DNA from: Cadophora sp. MPI-SDFR-AT-0126 | Lineage: Eukaryota; Ascomycota; Leotiomycetes; Helotiales; Ploettnerulaceae | Assembly: GCA_020747065.1 (NCBI GenBank) | Contig: JAGMVK010000023.1 | Coordinates: 721,213 to 785,212 of the forward strand | Direction: 5' to 3' | DNA: 64,000 bases | Part shown: one piece after another, positions 1 to 11,887 of the stretch | Layout: the number at the start of each line of letters is the position of its first letter | How positions within the stretch are numbered: the first letter of the stretch is position 1 | Notes under the pieces: model-generated | What the model saw: the letters and a program-made list of their open reading frames with translations, nothing else | The model's database searches: none | Told to the model about the DNA's origin: nothing | Program-made: the position numbers and the translations under genes

Positions 1-743
1 GATATTTGGAAAGCACACTGAATATCACTGTCGCTTAATCGAGACAAAATGGTCTCCCGGTCCATATTTGCAGCGGAAAGAGGAGAGCGCCAACAACAGG
101 GAGTCAGTGCGTGCCACAGTAGTGAAGTAACCGCACCAGGGAAGATCGAGGTCTTGCGGAGGGAAGCAGTGCGAAAGTGACTACGTGGGGACGCGCGTCT
201 GCTTTTGGTTTGAAGAAATAGCGCTCCACCTTTGAACTTTGCGTGGAATGAATGGAAGGCAATAGACATTCTCCAGGGACAGAGGGTGAGAACTCTTGTC
301 AAGTGTGTGAAACTTACCCGTCGCTGGTAGAAGCCACTGCGATTATTTCGGCCGAGAAGTCTCTCCTCAAAGTTTTCGGTCTTGCAGACAGCGGCATGCT
401 ATATCGCGCAGTGGCAAAATATACTTTATTTGCTCAAGGGAGTGTTGTTTCACATCATATAGAAACCAAGGGAGGAGAGACAATGTCCGGCGCTGGCGGC
501 ACGGAAAGCCTGTGGCCGCAACCCCAAACCCCAGATTTTCCCCGCAAGCCCAGGCTATCCAGCACGGTCTGGACCGCAATTTGAGTTTGATGATTGTGTA
601 CATAAAACTCCTCCTGGAGCCTTCAACGCCACCAATTCATCAAGTTCATGTGTTTGCTTGCTTGATACTTCTCTCTACATTTTTTATTTTGTCTCATCTC
701 AACACCAAATCAGGAGGTGGTTTCAACCACACCAGCAACCAAG
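1..743. other. Upstream region of the sugar transporter
   Basis: No gene is supported here. Open frames exist, but none resembles a known family or continues across plausible introns. The last few hundred bases should contain the promoter and 5' leader of the transporter that starts at 744; I see no unambiguous regulatory motif. Confidence 0.5.
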
Positions 744-2739
744 ATGCAGATTACCAATATCTATGTTATTGCGGCGGTGGCCATTGCAGGTGGCGCACTA
801 TTCGGTTTCGATGTCGCTTCATTATCTGCCCTGTATGCACAACACCTCTCGCTGTTTACTTCGTAGTCAATCCCTACAAAAGAAATTACTGACTGATTCA
901 TCCTTCAGTATCGGTACTCCCCAATACAGATGTTATTTCAATGAAGGTGCTCCCTGCTCGGGACCCACGCCATCGACTCAGGGTGGCATCACAGCTTCAA
1001 TGTCTGGTGGTTCTTTCGTGGGCTCGATTGCATCTGGCTTTTTCACCGATCTCGTAGGCCGGAAGAGATCAGTTCAATTCGGATCACTCTTCTGGTACGC
1101 TGAATTCCCTTGATGGACCACCTTGAAGACATAGCGAGCTGACTGTGCCAGGATGATTGGGTGTGTTTTGATGGCTGCATCACAGAACATCGGCATGCTT
1201 ATCGCCAGCCGCTTCATCAACGGTCTCGCGGTGGGGATCATCTCCGCTCAGTTTCCCGTCTACATGTCTGAGCTTGCTCGACCAAGTCACCGGGGCATGA
1301 TCGTTGGCTGCCAGCAGGTGAGTGTTCTCCGAGTTCTTTCTTCCCCTTTCAGGTTGTCTTGGGAGTTGGCACTGGCCACAATCTTACCGATACAACCATC
1401 CCCTCATTTGGAACTCATCACTTCTTGAAAGAGTAATACTGACTCCGAGCTCCTCCACAGTGGGCAATCACATGGGGCATCTTGATCATGTACTACATTG
1501 GCTATGGTTGTTCTTTCCTCGACGGCGAACTCTCATTCCGACTTGCGTGGGGTTTGATGATCATTCCGGCATTCATCATCTTCGCCGCCTTGTTCTTCAT
1601 CCCAGAGTCTCCTCGCTGGCTTGCGAGCAAAGGCCGTTTGGAACAAGCTACAGAAGTACTCGCTCTTGTGCATGCTCAAGGCAATCGGAATGATTCTTTT
1701 GTCCAAGCTGAGGTCTTGGAGATCACAGAGACCATCGAAATGGAATCTCACGGTCAGGGTACAGGGTACCTGGCACTCTTGAAGCCGGACATGATCTGGC
1801 GTACTCACATTGGTGTTTTCACCATGATCTGGTGCCAACTGACTGGTATCAATGTGATCATGTATTGTGAGTTTACCTGAGATAGCAATTTGACATCAGC
1901 TGACGATATGCACAGACGTTGTCTTCATTTTCAGAATGGCTGGGTTCGAGGGCAATAGTGGTCTTATTGCTGGTTCCATTAGCTACGTGATCAATGTACT
2001 CACGACAATTCCGGTCCTTCTTCTCATGGACCGTATTGGCCGACGCATACCGATTATCCTTGGTGGCATCGCCTTGGCCATCTGGTGGTTTACAAGCGCT
2101 GGACTCATGGCTGTTTACGGCCATGCAGCACCTCCTGGTGGATTGAACGGCATTGCTGAACAAAGCTGGGTCATTTCTGGCCCAGCATCTAAGGCAGTCA
2201 TTGCAATGTCATTCCTTGTTGTTGCTTCATACGCAGGACTTGTTGGCCCGATTACATGGTTCGTCACCCTTGTTTATCCCTCACCTCCATCTACATACTA
2301 ATGATGTGGCTCCAGGGTCTACCCACCTGAACTGTTCCCCCTCCGCGTACGAGGAAAGGCTGTCTCCGTCTGCATGGGAACCATGTGGCTTACGAACTTT
2401 GCGGTGACCTACTTCATCCCACCTTCCTTTCAGAACATCGAGTGGAAGACATATATTATCTTCGGATGCACAAACCTTGCCATGGCGATCCATATCTTTT
2501 TCGCTTTCCCCGAGACTGCGGGCAAGACACTGGAAGAGGTTGAGCTGATTTTCAAGTCCGGCGTACGAGCATGGAAGACAAAGACAGATAGGAAGCGGAT
2601 CGTTGCTTGGGAACACGGCAACGTCGACGCGGATAAAGTTGCCCAGGCGCTTCATATTGATATATCGAAGGGCCAAGGGGAGGTCGAGCAGGTCGAGCAG
2701 ATTGAACGGGTTGAGCGAGTTGACATTAGCTCGAAGTGA
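744..2739 (+). CDS. MFS sugar transporter (6 exons, 537 aa)
   Basis: Plasma-membrane sugar or polyol/quinate:proton symporter of the MFS sugar-porter family. Exons 744-832, 909-1094, 1152-1317, 1461-1866, 1916-2258 and 2316-2739 sum to 1614 nt and keep frame. Start MQITNIYVIAAVAIAGG leads directly into TM1 (GALFGFD). Visible family signatures: DLVGRKRS after TM2, PESPRWL after TM6, DRIGRR in the second half, and PETAGKTLEEVE after TM12. Intron 5 (2259-2315) has an ACTAAT branch point and joins TW to VYPPELFP, as expected in this family. The C-terminal tail is charged, with a repeated EQVEQIERVERV stretch. It ends convergently with the SDR gene. The substrate cannot be deduced from sequence; a complete functional protein is likely. 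Confidence 0.93.
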
Positions 2740-3437
2740 AAAGATGACAGATGCTACTTGTGGAAGCTGTACGTGTTACAGCGACTGTATACAAGCAGGG
2801 TCATGTCTTCGTCAAATTGGATTCCGATGGGTTACCGGTGCAACGTGTTCGAAAATTCGGTCGTTTGTAGAGGGCAAGGGCTGTTCAGTTAGTAGTGGCT
2901 TCGCGGCAACGCAAAGGATGATGGAATCGTTTTCAGTGTCTTCAAAAAGATGTTTCCTGGCCCTGTTGTCCGTATCTCAAATTGTGCGATTCCTGCAGTT
3001 GTGGATACTTTCAAACTGGGACTCGTTTCCAGAACAGGAGTCGGATAATAGTCCTTAGATGCTTGAAAGATAGCCTTTTCAATGTCAATGAGATCTCGTG
3101 ACACTTGGAGAAGAAAATTGGGAAGTTACGTCTCGTGTAAGAACGAAAATACATCCAGGCAGTCTTCATCGCTGCATCCACGGAACATATCACATGATTC
3201 TTTGACTTCTTTGACTGTTGGTTCCTTACTTGGAGGATATGAAATCGCCAGAGCGATGACAATGCAACTGAGCGGGAAGAGCTTCTAAGCACTTGGGTCA
3301 CATCTGAGTGGTAGATCTACTTACCTTGACTTCCTGTCGAACATTTCACAATGCAGAAAGTCACGTGAGATTTATTCTGTAACTTCAACTGCGATGCACC
3401 GAAATTCTCTACTTACACTACACTAATCCCTCTCAAC
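2740..3437. other. Convergent intergenic region
   Basis: Lies between the 3' ends of the transporter and the SDR. A short minus-strand frame (2889-3104) has a coding-like composition but matches no family I know, so I do not call it a gene. Confidence 0.4.
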
Positions 3438-4265
3438 TCACACCAGCTCATGAGTTCCCACTGCATTCGCTCCCCCATCAACAAGCATATGTGCACCCGT
3501 AACATAACTCGCCTCATCGCTCAGCAACCAAGCAGTCATATACGCAATCTCCTCACTTTCTCCAAATCTTCCTAACGGTGCTGATGGCGGTGGAATAGTA
3601 GCCATATCTCTCCCACCCCTCATCATCGGCGTGTCAATGACCCCCGGCATAACGGTATTGACCCTGATACCCCTCCGACCGACCTCCATCGCAGCACTCT
3701 TCACCATCCCGTTCGCCGCATGCTTGCTCGCCGTGAATATCGCACCATTTTTGAACCCGCGTTCCGCGTACATGCTCGTGATGTGCACAAAACTGGCTGG
3801 GCCCTCGAAGTAACCGGGCTGTAAAGAGTGCTCGAGCATGAAGTACAAAGCACGTACATTCAGGTCCATGATGAAGTTGAATTCGCTCTCCATGGTGTCG
3901 GTGATGAGCTGCTTGCCAAGGGCGTGACCGCCTGTACCGGCGAAGTTGGCGATGCCGTTCACTTTGCCAAATTTCTGCTTGGTCTGGTCGAGGAATTTGC
4001 GTACGGCATCTTGAGACGTGACGCTGATGGCGTCTGCGAAGACTCGACTGCTTTCGTCTTTGGGCAACGAAGTGGTGTATTGTGAGAGGAGTGACTTGTT
4101 GATGTCGCAAATTCCTAGATTGGCGCCGCGAGAGAGAAGTAGTTTCGTCATGGCAAGGCCCATCCCTGATGCGGCGCCTGTGACGATGTATACTTTCCCT
4201 ACATGTGAAGCCATGGTTTCGATTTTGAATTTCGCAGGTTGGATGTTAGAAACTGTGTATGGCAT
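3438..4265 (-). CDS. SDR-family oxidoreductase with Tyr-to-Phe at the active site
   Basis: Classical short-chain dehydrogenase/reductase, NAD(P)-dependent, single exon. The cofactor glycine motif TGAASGMG lies near the N-terminus; NFAG replaces the usual NNAG; the substrate-site Ser is in HITSMYAE; the C-terminal part has PGVIDTPM and VTGAHMLVDGG. Two starts are possible: 4265 (275 aa) or 4214 (MASHVGK, 258 aa); the second places the Rossmann strand at the usual distance and may be the real one. The catalytic YxxxK motif reads FTASK: the codon is TTC, one base from TAC, so the proton-relay tyrosine is missing while Ser and Lys remain. Either a specialised, regulatory or inactivated enzyme. 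It may belong with the cupin, monooxygenase and transporter nearby. Confidence 0.9.
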   Translation of the reverse strand: MPYTVSNIQPAKFKIETMASHVGKVYIVTGAASGMGLAMTKLLLSRGANLGICDINKSLLSQYTTSLPKDESSRVFADAISVTSQDAVRKFLDQTKQKFGKVNGIANFAGTGGHALGKQLITDTMESEFNFIMDLNVRALYFMLEHSLQPGYFEGPASFVHITSMYAERGFKNGAIFTASKHAANGMVKSAAMEVGRRGIRVNTVMPGVIDTPMMRGGRDMATIPPPSAPLGRFGESEEIAYMTAWLLSDEASYVTGAHMLVDGGANAVGTHELV

Positions 4266-5126
4266 GTACTGAGTCGGGTAGATAGAGAATATGACAATGA
4301 ATCAGGGTCAAAGGAGACGCCACTATCGTTGATATATGTTATACCAAAGAAAACCGAAGGTCATCGGAGTTTTCTTGCTACTCACCCCAAATGTGCATAT
4401 GTATCGAACGCCGAACGCTTTTGCTCCGCAAAAAGAGCGAAAGGAAACTGGGGAAAATGGACCGAGAGCCTCCCCCCCTTCCCCATCCTGCCTCGTACTA
4501 TTGTTCGTAAAGTCAAAACCCGGAGAGTCACTGTCCGAGATCATCCTTCACCCCACCCTTTTAAGCGAGGCTGAATATTTACAACGCTAACCACGCTAAC
4601 CACGCCACCACGCCAATTCAGGCAGGGTTCGGAAACTAAAGACCACGCCACTACGCCAATATGCAGCCTGCTTATCCGACTAACTAATACCCATATTCTT
4701 AGTTGTCGGAGTTAAGAAAGAAACTCAAAACACATATGATATTTTCCAGGTTCCAAGTTCTTGATCGGCCATTATTGATACCCAGTCTGCCGTGTCTCTG
4801 CCTCGGCTGCGAACCTAATCATGCAAAACTGCCCCTGACAGAAACGGATGACACAAATTTGGCAGGGCGGCGTGAACGTGATGGTGGGGATGTTCAGTCA
4901 TTGGATATGTCTCAGCAGATGTTGCCCTTTCACTCAGTTTTGAAGCGCATTTGTTAATATGGTTTTGATGTCCCGTATGTATTACGTGATATGCCTGGTA
5001 GAAGGAAACCTACCCATTAAACGTCTGATATCTGGACAGGAAGGCATAACGGCCCAACTAAGGTCACCCGTCCTCGAACCCTCCTCCGTTTCTCTTGACA
5101 TGGCCCTTGAACTTAAGCTCACTCGA
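4266..5126. other. Intergenic region with CCACGC-type repeats
   Basis: Carries the promoter side of the SDR and the 3' side of the cupin gene. Around 4585-4665 the short motif CCACGCTAA / CCACGCCA recurs about six times, in two clusters. No gene is supported. Confidence 0.4.
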
Positions 5127-5747
5127 TCACGAGCCTTCTACCCACTCTTCTTGCATCAGTCTACCCCCAATATTGACCGGCTTACAAGCACAGAGTATCC
5201 CAATCAATCTGACTGGCTTATCTTTTGAGAGGTTTCTCCATTTGTGCATCGTGGCTCTCTGAATCACCGAATCCTGCCATCAACAAACAAATTAGCCTCA
5301 GTGTACATCCAGATTATATCCACATCTCTTCTTCTTCTACCTCCTCTCCTGGAACTCTGTTTAACATACCCCAACTTTAAGTTGTACCTTCTCCCCTCCA
5401 TCCAAAATCATCTCCAACTTCCCCTCAATCAGGATCGAAAAATCTACGCTCAGAGTCCTATGCAAGACAGTTTCCGCCCCAGGTCCAAGTTCGAAATAGG
5501 TCATGACAACGCCATTTGGTAAAGCGGTGTCCAATCCAGCATACGAAGCTTCGTTCTGAGCGGTATCTGTTGAGCGGAAGGCTCTCAAGTCTGTATCGTT
5601 GGTAATATTGGCCGGGATTGAAGACAGAGCGTAGGCACGAGCCACGGTACCGTTCGCAAGAGGACGAAGGTAGAGACTGGTGTCGGGTGTGATGATTGAT
5701 TTGCCTGAAGGATCAAGAGATGTGAGATAGCGCTTGTACTGATCCAT
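5127..5747 (-). CDS. Small cupin-domain protein (2 exons, 174 aa)
   Basis: Single-domain cupin of a fungal family with the HRTxSxD signature. Exon 1 is 5370-5747 and exon 2 is 5127-5273; they are joined by a 97-nt intron with donor GTATGT, a CTAAT-like branch point and acceptor GGCAG. Without the second exon the reading frame would stop after GVC. The spliced protein has cupin motif 1 around VLHRTLSVDFSILIEGKLEM and motif 2 as GDSVIQRATMHKWRN, giving His and Asn in the expected places. In motif 1 the second metal His is Thr, as is usual in this family, so metal binding and activity are uncertain. It is divergent from the Zn2Cys6 regulator and probably shares its promoter region. Confidence 0.88.
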
Positions 5748-6547
5748 TGCTCTGAGCTCTGGTCAAGTATGACGTCCGTTCGATTAAAATTAAAATCTTC
5801 AAATTCCAAATTGATGAGATCGAGAAAGTCGAGAAGTGAGAAATGAGAGAACAAGATACTAACAATGTATACGAACGACAAGACATGCATGTCTGGCCGG
5901 TAAGTGGATATCTGCTAAGCTTAGGTGTGGGCGCGCGGGTTCTCATACTCCTCAGATCTGGGCTTTTAACATGCCTTGACCTGGAACCATCGTGGACCCC
6001 GCACCGAGACCCTGCATAAGTTACTTCGCACAACCCGCTCGAAGTATAGTACATCCCTTTGAATTTTTTTCTTTCACTCCAGAGTCCAGACTGTCCGAAA
6101 GGGGGGCTATTCCTATACTTTGCCTATCGGGCTTAGCCAGCTCGCTTGCCGAGCATACAGGGGCGCCAGCCTCTAGTTGTCCTTCCTCTCGCAATGATTT
6201 GTCTAGTTTCACCGTCAGAACTACCAAACACCCCTGGCAGAATTTTGCATGTACTAGTATCGTTACGGAAAAGGGTTCAAGTGGCCAAGTTCTCGTCCCT
6301 TGTGTGTTGCGTAGTGGAGTGCGGGGTAAAAGATCAATGGGGAGACAACTACATTTTACTGATCTCTGATCTCAGTCACTTTAACTCGCATCTCAATATT
6401 TTTCACCACGCGATGCAGCACAACAGAATTCACGTCCCGTTGTCTTCTTTGCATGCCATGCGTTTGACCGCTCAACAGTATCATTAGCTGTACTACGATT
6501 CCACTTGTATCAATTTTCATCGGCTAAACAATCTCGACGCTGCTATC
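5748..6547. promoter_or_regulatory. Divergent intergenic region, cupin / Zn2Cys6 regulator
   Basis: An 800-bp space between the divergent start codons of the cupin (minus) and the large regulator (plus). It must hold both promoters; I could not identify a convincing Zn2Cys6 operator (paired CGG half-sites). Confidence 0.45.
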
Positions 6548-8992
6548 ATGACTTCCGAGGTAAGACAGCAGCGGAGTGATAAGTCTCTGGGACTGTCCAA
6601 GGCATGCGAGTATTGTCGCACACGAAAGATCAGATGTGATTCTCAGAAGCCCCGTTGTGGCTCTTGTGTGAGCCAACATCGTGAGTGCGTCTTCAAGGAG
6701 CGAACTGCCAAGGAGAGGTAAGCAAACCAAAACTATGATAGACTCCAAGTAGACCCGTCTCCAGCAGTAATTAACGTACCCTGCAGACCAACTTTGGCGG
6801 CTTTGAACTCCCTGCGTAAAGAAAAGAAAAGGCTGCAAGAAATCATTGACGGCTTAAAGAACTCTTCACACGATGCCGTCGTTGCAGGTATCCTGGCAAG
6901 CTTCCCCTCTTCACTGGACCATCAACCCACCCGAACCTCCCCTTCGAACGATATGGCGGTGGCAGATATCATGACCAATATTGACCCATCGTTGGAGCAT
7001 GCCCAGTCGTCCCCACAGTCGCATCTGCGGACAACCCAGGCTCAAGTTCAAATTCCGCAAGAAACGGCCGCAATTATCTCAACCAACAATCCCTCTCCAC
7101 TGAACTGCGAGCAGCTGTACCCATTGCCGCCACAAACCCAACAAACACAGTCTTTGCAAATGCAACAGCAAGAACAGGAACAAAGCCAAAATCAACAGCA
7201 TGATCAGCAACAATTGCACGACCAACAGCAACAACATGACCAAGAGCAACATCAACAGCAACAAGAGCAAGATCAGGCCAGTCAGCAGCTTTCTCATCCA
7301 TTTGATCACGGACAAGCTGATGAGAGCGATTCGGAGACTGATCCTGATGTTTCTCCCTTTATTTCCGTTGACGAAGAAGGGAACCTCGCTAGCTTTGGGC
7401 CATCTTCTGCTTTACAATCTCCGATGTGCCGTCCATCCACAGTTCCGACTGTGTCGGAAAGGGAACACCAGCGGAATAGCTTGATTGCGAACGCGGTCAT
7501 CACTCGACAACAAGAGCACGCCCTACACAGCCTGCAAGATCTGGACGGCGTGCCAATAGAGCTTGCCATACATCTACTCAACCTTCACTGGAACCGGCAG
7601 CATCATACCTTCCTTTTAACATATCGCCCCGCTATCATGAGGGATCTATTCTATGGAGGCCCATATGCCTCTAGATTCCTACTCAACGCCATCTTCGCTT
7701 GCGCCGCCAAATTTTCTCAGCGGCCAGACGTTCAAGAGGTTGCTGGCGACACGGCGACTTCGGGTGCTAGATGGTTTCGTCGCTGCGACCAGCTATTGTA
7801 TGAGGATAAGCTGCTTCTTAATCCAAGTATACCCACAGTCGTCGGACTGGCACTTCTCGGCTCGACTTACAACGCCCGAGGAGAAATCTCCAAGGGCTGG
7901 TTGCTGATGGGATACGCGCTTCGGATGGTGTATGACCTCGGTCTCCATATTGAACGGGTAGCTACCCCAGAGAGTGCTGAGGAAGCAGAGATTCGGCGAA
8001 GAGTCTTCTGGGGTGTGTTTGTTTGCGATAAGCTTCAGAGCCTCTATCTAGGCCGGCCAATTGCAATGCGCTTCGCCGATACGCATGTGTTACCTGACTT
8101 CTTGGATGGCATGGAGGAAGGAGAACTTTGGACACCGTACATCGACCCAAAGATGCCCGACGTGGAGTACGAGCTTGCATTCGCAGGGACGCCTACTCGC
8201 TCCGTGTCCTGTTTTCAGCAACTCTGCTCTCTGTCCAAGATTATGGAAAAGGTCATTAATAACAACTATGTGATCGGTGCCACGTCAGAAAAGGCACGGA
8301 AAGGTCTGCGCCGAATAGATGACTCGCTCGAGAAGTGGATGGAGAATCTTCCCAAGGGACTTCAAATCCCCCTTGCAGAAGAGACCATGCCTCACGCACC
8401 CCCATCACCCAATATCTTCAACATTCACGCCATCTATCATACCTTGGTCGTTCTTTTGCACAGACCAATCATCGCGGATGGACATCTTTACGCAGCGAGC
8501 GACTCCCCGATGTCACTATTGCGATGCACAATCGCAGCCAGAGCTATCACACTGACGGTGAGAAAATTCCACGCTTCCTACAGCCTAAGGGGAGCACCAT
8601 ATCTCATAGCATACGCCTTGTATGTGGCCTGTACCATCCATGTGCGAAACGCAGCCATGTTCGAGCAAATGACTGGCCAAGGAGAGCACTGCACACTGCT
8701 GTCCTCCAGTTTGTATCTGCTTGAGCAGATCGGGGTACCGAATCCAGGCGTGTCTCGCCCAACTGCAATCATCCGCAGACTTATGGCTACGAAAGGGATA
8801 AGCTTAGTTCAGGTTGACCACAATTCATATCAGCTCAGCCAGCAAGAGACTGCGATGCCTGAAAATCTGCTTCAGGTCGACAACTTCATGGAGCTTGATT
8901 TTCCCGGGTCTCAGACAATTGCAAATTGGCTGGGAGATCCGCAGGATCCGTTCCGGGATGACCAGCTTTATGGTTTTATGGACACATTATAG
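6548..8992 (+). CDS. Zn2Cys6 transcription factor with fungal_trans domain (791 aa)
   Basis: Nuclear fungal-specific regulator. Exon 1 (6548-6717) encodes the binuclear zinc cluster ACEYCRTRKIRCDSQKPRC followed by GSCVSQHREC; the intron 6718-6786 splits an Arg codon; exon 2 is 6787-8992. Just after the cluster a short coiled coil (LRKEKKRLQEIIDGLK) fits a dimerisation helix. A glutamine-rich tract at about 7120-7290, encoded by mixed CAA/CAG, and an acidic stretch (DESDSETDPD) lie in the linker. The fungal_trans (middle homology) region starts around LAIHLLNLHWNRQHH and includes RPIAMRFADTH and LLHRPIIADG. The acidic-hydrophobic C-terminus resembles an activation domain. Position inside the cluster suggests a pathway-specific activator. 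Confidence 0.93.
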
Positions 8993-9481
8993 GTTTGGTT
9001 TGCAATTTCTTCAGGTATTGACTTGACCCCCCATTTAGACGGATCTGGTATGGACCATTCGACTGCCACACATCGGGCAGCTCCGGGTACGGTGCTGAAG
9101 TTGTCTTCTCTACAGGGGGTGTTTGCAGACGTACGATACGCAGACCGAGACATGTGCTTAGCACCTAGGTGTTGGTGTTGGTGTGTTGGCGTTCTTGGGC
9201 TCCCTAGCAGGCATCTTACAGGTGTTTATAGGCTCACAATCCATTCCGAGTCTCAGCTGAGAGGATACGCCCCCATCCTTCTCTGTACAAAATGAGGCTT
9301 CGTTCATAGACAGTTTCTCATAGACAGTTTGTCATCTTTCGAAGCGACAGAGCTATGGTCATGGGAAATTACGTGTACCAGATTTGAAAAAAAAAAATGC
9401 TTCTTTCAATCACGCATGAATAATTTGAATGCAGCCCGTACGTGTCCCGCTCAACATACAATACCTCTCCGACTCCTCAGA
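8993..9481. other. Convergent intergenic region
   Basis: Between the 3' ends of the regulator and the monooxygenase. Contains a short A-run near 9389-9397; no gene or repeat recognised. Confidence 0.4.
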
Positions 9482-11887
9482 TCAGATCTGTGAGTCCAAT
9501 TCTTTTTCTTCTCCATCGAGCACTCCCAGGTAGTATGAGAGATCGCCACCACTTATTTCTCGCAACGTGAAGCCATTTCCCAAGAACTCGTAAGGGTTCA
9601 GCTTGTTCATGTACTCAATCTCGTAGTCCTCGAACCGCGGAGTTTCAAGGATGCCGATGTAGGATAGACGACTGCCTGGCCACTGTTGCGCATGTTAGCT
9701 CAGTCGTGTCTGCTTTGTTCAGAGCACAAGGGGTCTTACCATCGCAGGTCCGTCAGTCTTCGCTTGCTTGAACCAACTGCTACAACTACCCGCCCACGCC
9801 GTCCGCTGCAGGAACAGGTTTGCATGTTCGTGTAATGCAGCAGCCATACTTTGCTTTGGTGTGAGGCTCTTGATTCTTTCCCGTTGCATCTTCTGGATGC
9901 ATTGGACGAAGTTGTTCATCAGGAGCTCAGCCATGGGGAGGAAGGAGCCGTGACCGAGTGGACCATCTGCCATGCGTTAATTCCATCTGCATAGGTATAG
10001 ATTTGGAATACTAACATGGACCGCCTGTCATCCAGTAGTTTGGCATGTGTGGTGCACCGATTGATAGGTACGACTCGAGCTTCGTGGACCACATGTCTTG
10101 CAAGTTAATTCCATTGGCAATGATGGGGAATCTGGGAACCCAGCTTGTGTCGAATCCGGTCGCGCAGAGGATTACATCGACTACATTAGGGTTAGCCACT
10201 GGTACAAAACGCGGGAGTATCCATTCGTTGGAAATCATTTGAATGGACGGAGTTCGATCTTGACTTGCCTTCATGTTCTACACCATTATGGTCTACGAAG
10301 CCTTTCTCTGTCACCCGTTGCATCTGCTTCGTGAAAGTATCCACGTTATCTCTTGTCAGGGCTTCGAGGAATCCATTACCAGGCTGCCGGTCTTGACGTT
10401 AATGACCATCACTCGGATCTTGGACGAGACAGGCGAAAACTTACCGTCGGTCTTCGACAACCCACGCCGAAGTCCTTTGGGACAATGGCATCGATGAGTT
10501 CTTTTTTCCCGGCCAACTTCGTCGACATTTCCTGTATGGCATACTAAAGAGGAACAGTTCTCAGCCACGGCTCTGATGCACCTATCATTGGGTTTTGACT
10601 GACCTCTTTCGCTGACGCAGCCTCAGGAGTTCCTTGTAAGATGAACTTGAATCGTTGATTCAGCTCATTTTCGATCCCTTTGCAGTACTTCAGTAAGCTC
10701 TGCGGATTCCTGCGAAATTCTGCCTTTTGCTCGTCCGTGTCTGAAATTTATGTCATGTCAGCACGTTTTCCATCGGTCTTCAACATTGATAACCAAGACA
10801 CTGGTCATACATTCAAAGTTCCCGCCATTGGGCCCAGCAAATTTCTGGGCGAATCCTGCAGTGATCCACGTCGGTGAGCGGACCCAGCAGTACAACTTCT
10901 CAACGGATTCGGCGATGGTGGCAATGATCTGTACGCCACTGCTACCAATTCCCACAACTGCAACTCGCTTGCCATCAAGCGAGTATCCCTCCTCGTATGC
11001 TGCACTATGCATCAATTTGCCCTTGAACGAATGGAGACCTTCAATATTGGGCCAATCCCACTTACTGAGTGCGTCTCCTGTCAGAAATCCGAATTTCATC
11101 ATAGTTGATTGCAAATAGGGACTGGAATGCAAGCAGGACTTACTTGAGAACGCCGCTCCCATTGAGTAAGACATCGCATATATCTGTGAACTCCTCCCCG
11201 GTCTTCGTATTCTTAACTGCAACATGCCATTTTCCAGCCTCCTCATCCCAGCGTGCGCCCACAACCTCATGACTGAGTTTCATGTAGCGCATTAAATCGT
11301 GACTCTCGGCCACGTCCTTCATATAGCGCCAGATCTCCGGACTCGACGAGTAGAATTGACTCCAGTCGGGATTTCTCGCCCAAGTGAACTGGTAGTTTGC
11401 GGAAGGGATATCGCACGCGCACCCTCTGTCTACGCATTAGCTTGTGCAATCATTGTTGCCGTTTTAAGGGGTAAAGCTATCACATTTTCACAGAAAGGAA
11501 CTGGACCTACGGGTATCTATTTTCCAGCCAAGTCCCACCCACATCATCGTTCTTGTCATAACACACCCATGTCGCGTCCTTCAGGGAATCTTTGGCAATC
11601 TTGCTGAAACAGATACCACTCGCTCCAACACCAATATGAACGATCCGCATCTGCCTTCGTGCCGCGAAATGCTGATCGAGAATGCTGTATCCGCGAGCAT
11701 TCGCTCTGGGCCAGCCGTACTTCTCGGCAAGCGTGGTGCCCTGCTGTCCCAGAAGTTCTCCATTCGATTCGGAGGCAGGAGGCATGACAGCAACGTCGAC
11801 ACCACTTGCGTTCGTTTTCACGTTATTCTGCTGTTTTTTGGGCATGTCGGCGCTGATGGCCGAGGTATCGAGGAGTGATGGCGCCAT
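9482..11887 (-). CDS. FAD-dependent monooxygenase, Baeyer-Villiger/FMO type (9 exons, 618 aa)
   Basis: Class B flavoprotein monooxygenase inserting oxygen into ketones, aldehydes or related substrates with NADPH and O2. Exons, 5' to 3' on the minus strand: 11887-11511, 11425-11144, 11064-10811, 10740-10604, 10543-10445, 10383-10269, 10180-10016, 9966-9740, 9682-9482; 1857 nt in frame. The FAD Rossmann motif is IVHIGVGASG; the NADPH Rossmann motif is VAVVGIGSSG; family segments GVLNKWDWPNIEGL, FGVGCRRPTPGN, ILCATGFDTSW and GPYGPLGHGS are all present. The BVMO fingerprint FKGKLMHSAAYE has Tyr where Trp is usual. Intron 6 (10181-10268) uses a GC donor. An N-terminal extension of about 75 residues precedes the FAD motif. 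Gene looks functional. Confidence 0.92.

Noticed and set aside
252..584. Open frame upstream of the sugar transporter
   Set aside because: No family resemblance, and it overlaps the transporter leader; the ATG at 744 with an immediate TM1 is a better start.
7074..7315. Leu-rich and Ala/Val-rich minus-strand frames
   Set aside because: They are antisense shadows of the CAA/CAG glutamine tract in the Zn2Cys6 regulator.
9719..11322. Several separate small minus-strand genes
   Set aside because: They join through consistent introns into one 618-aa monooxygenase.
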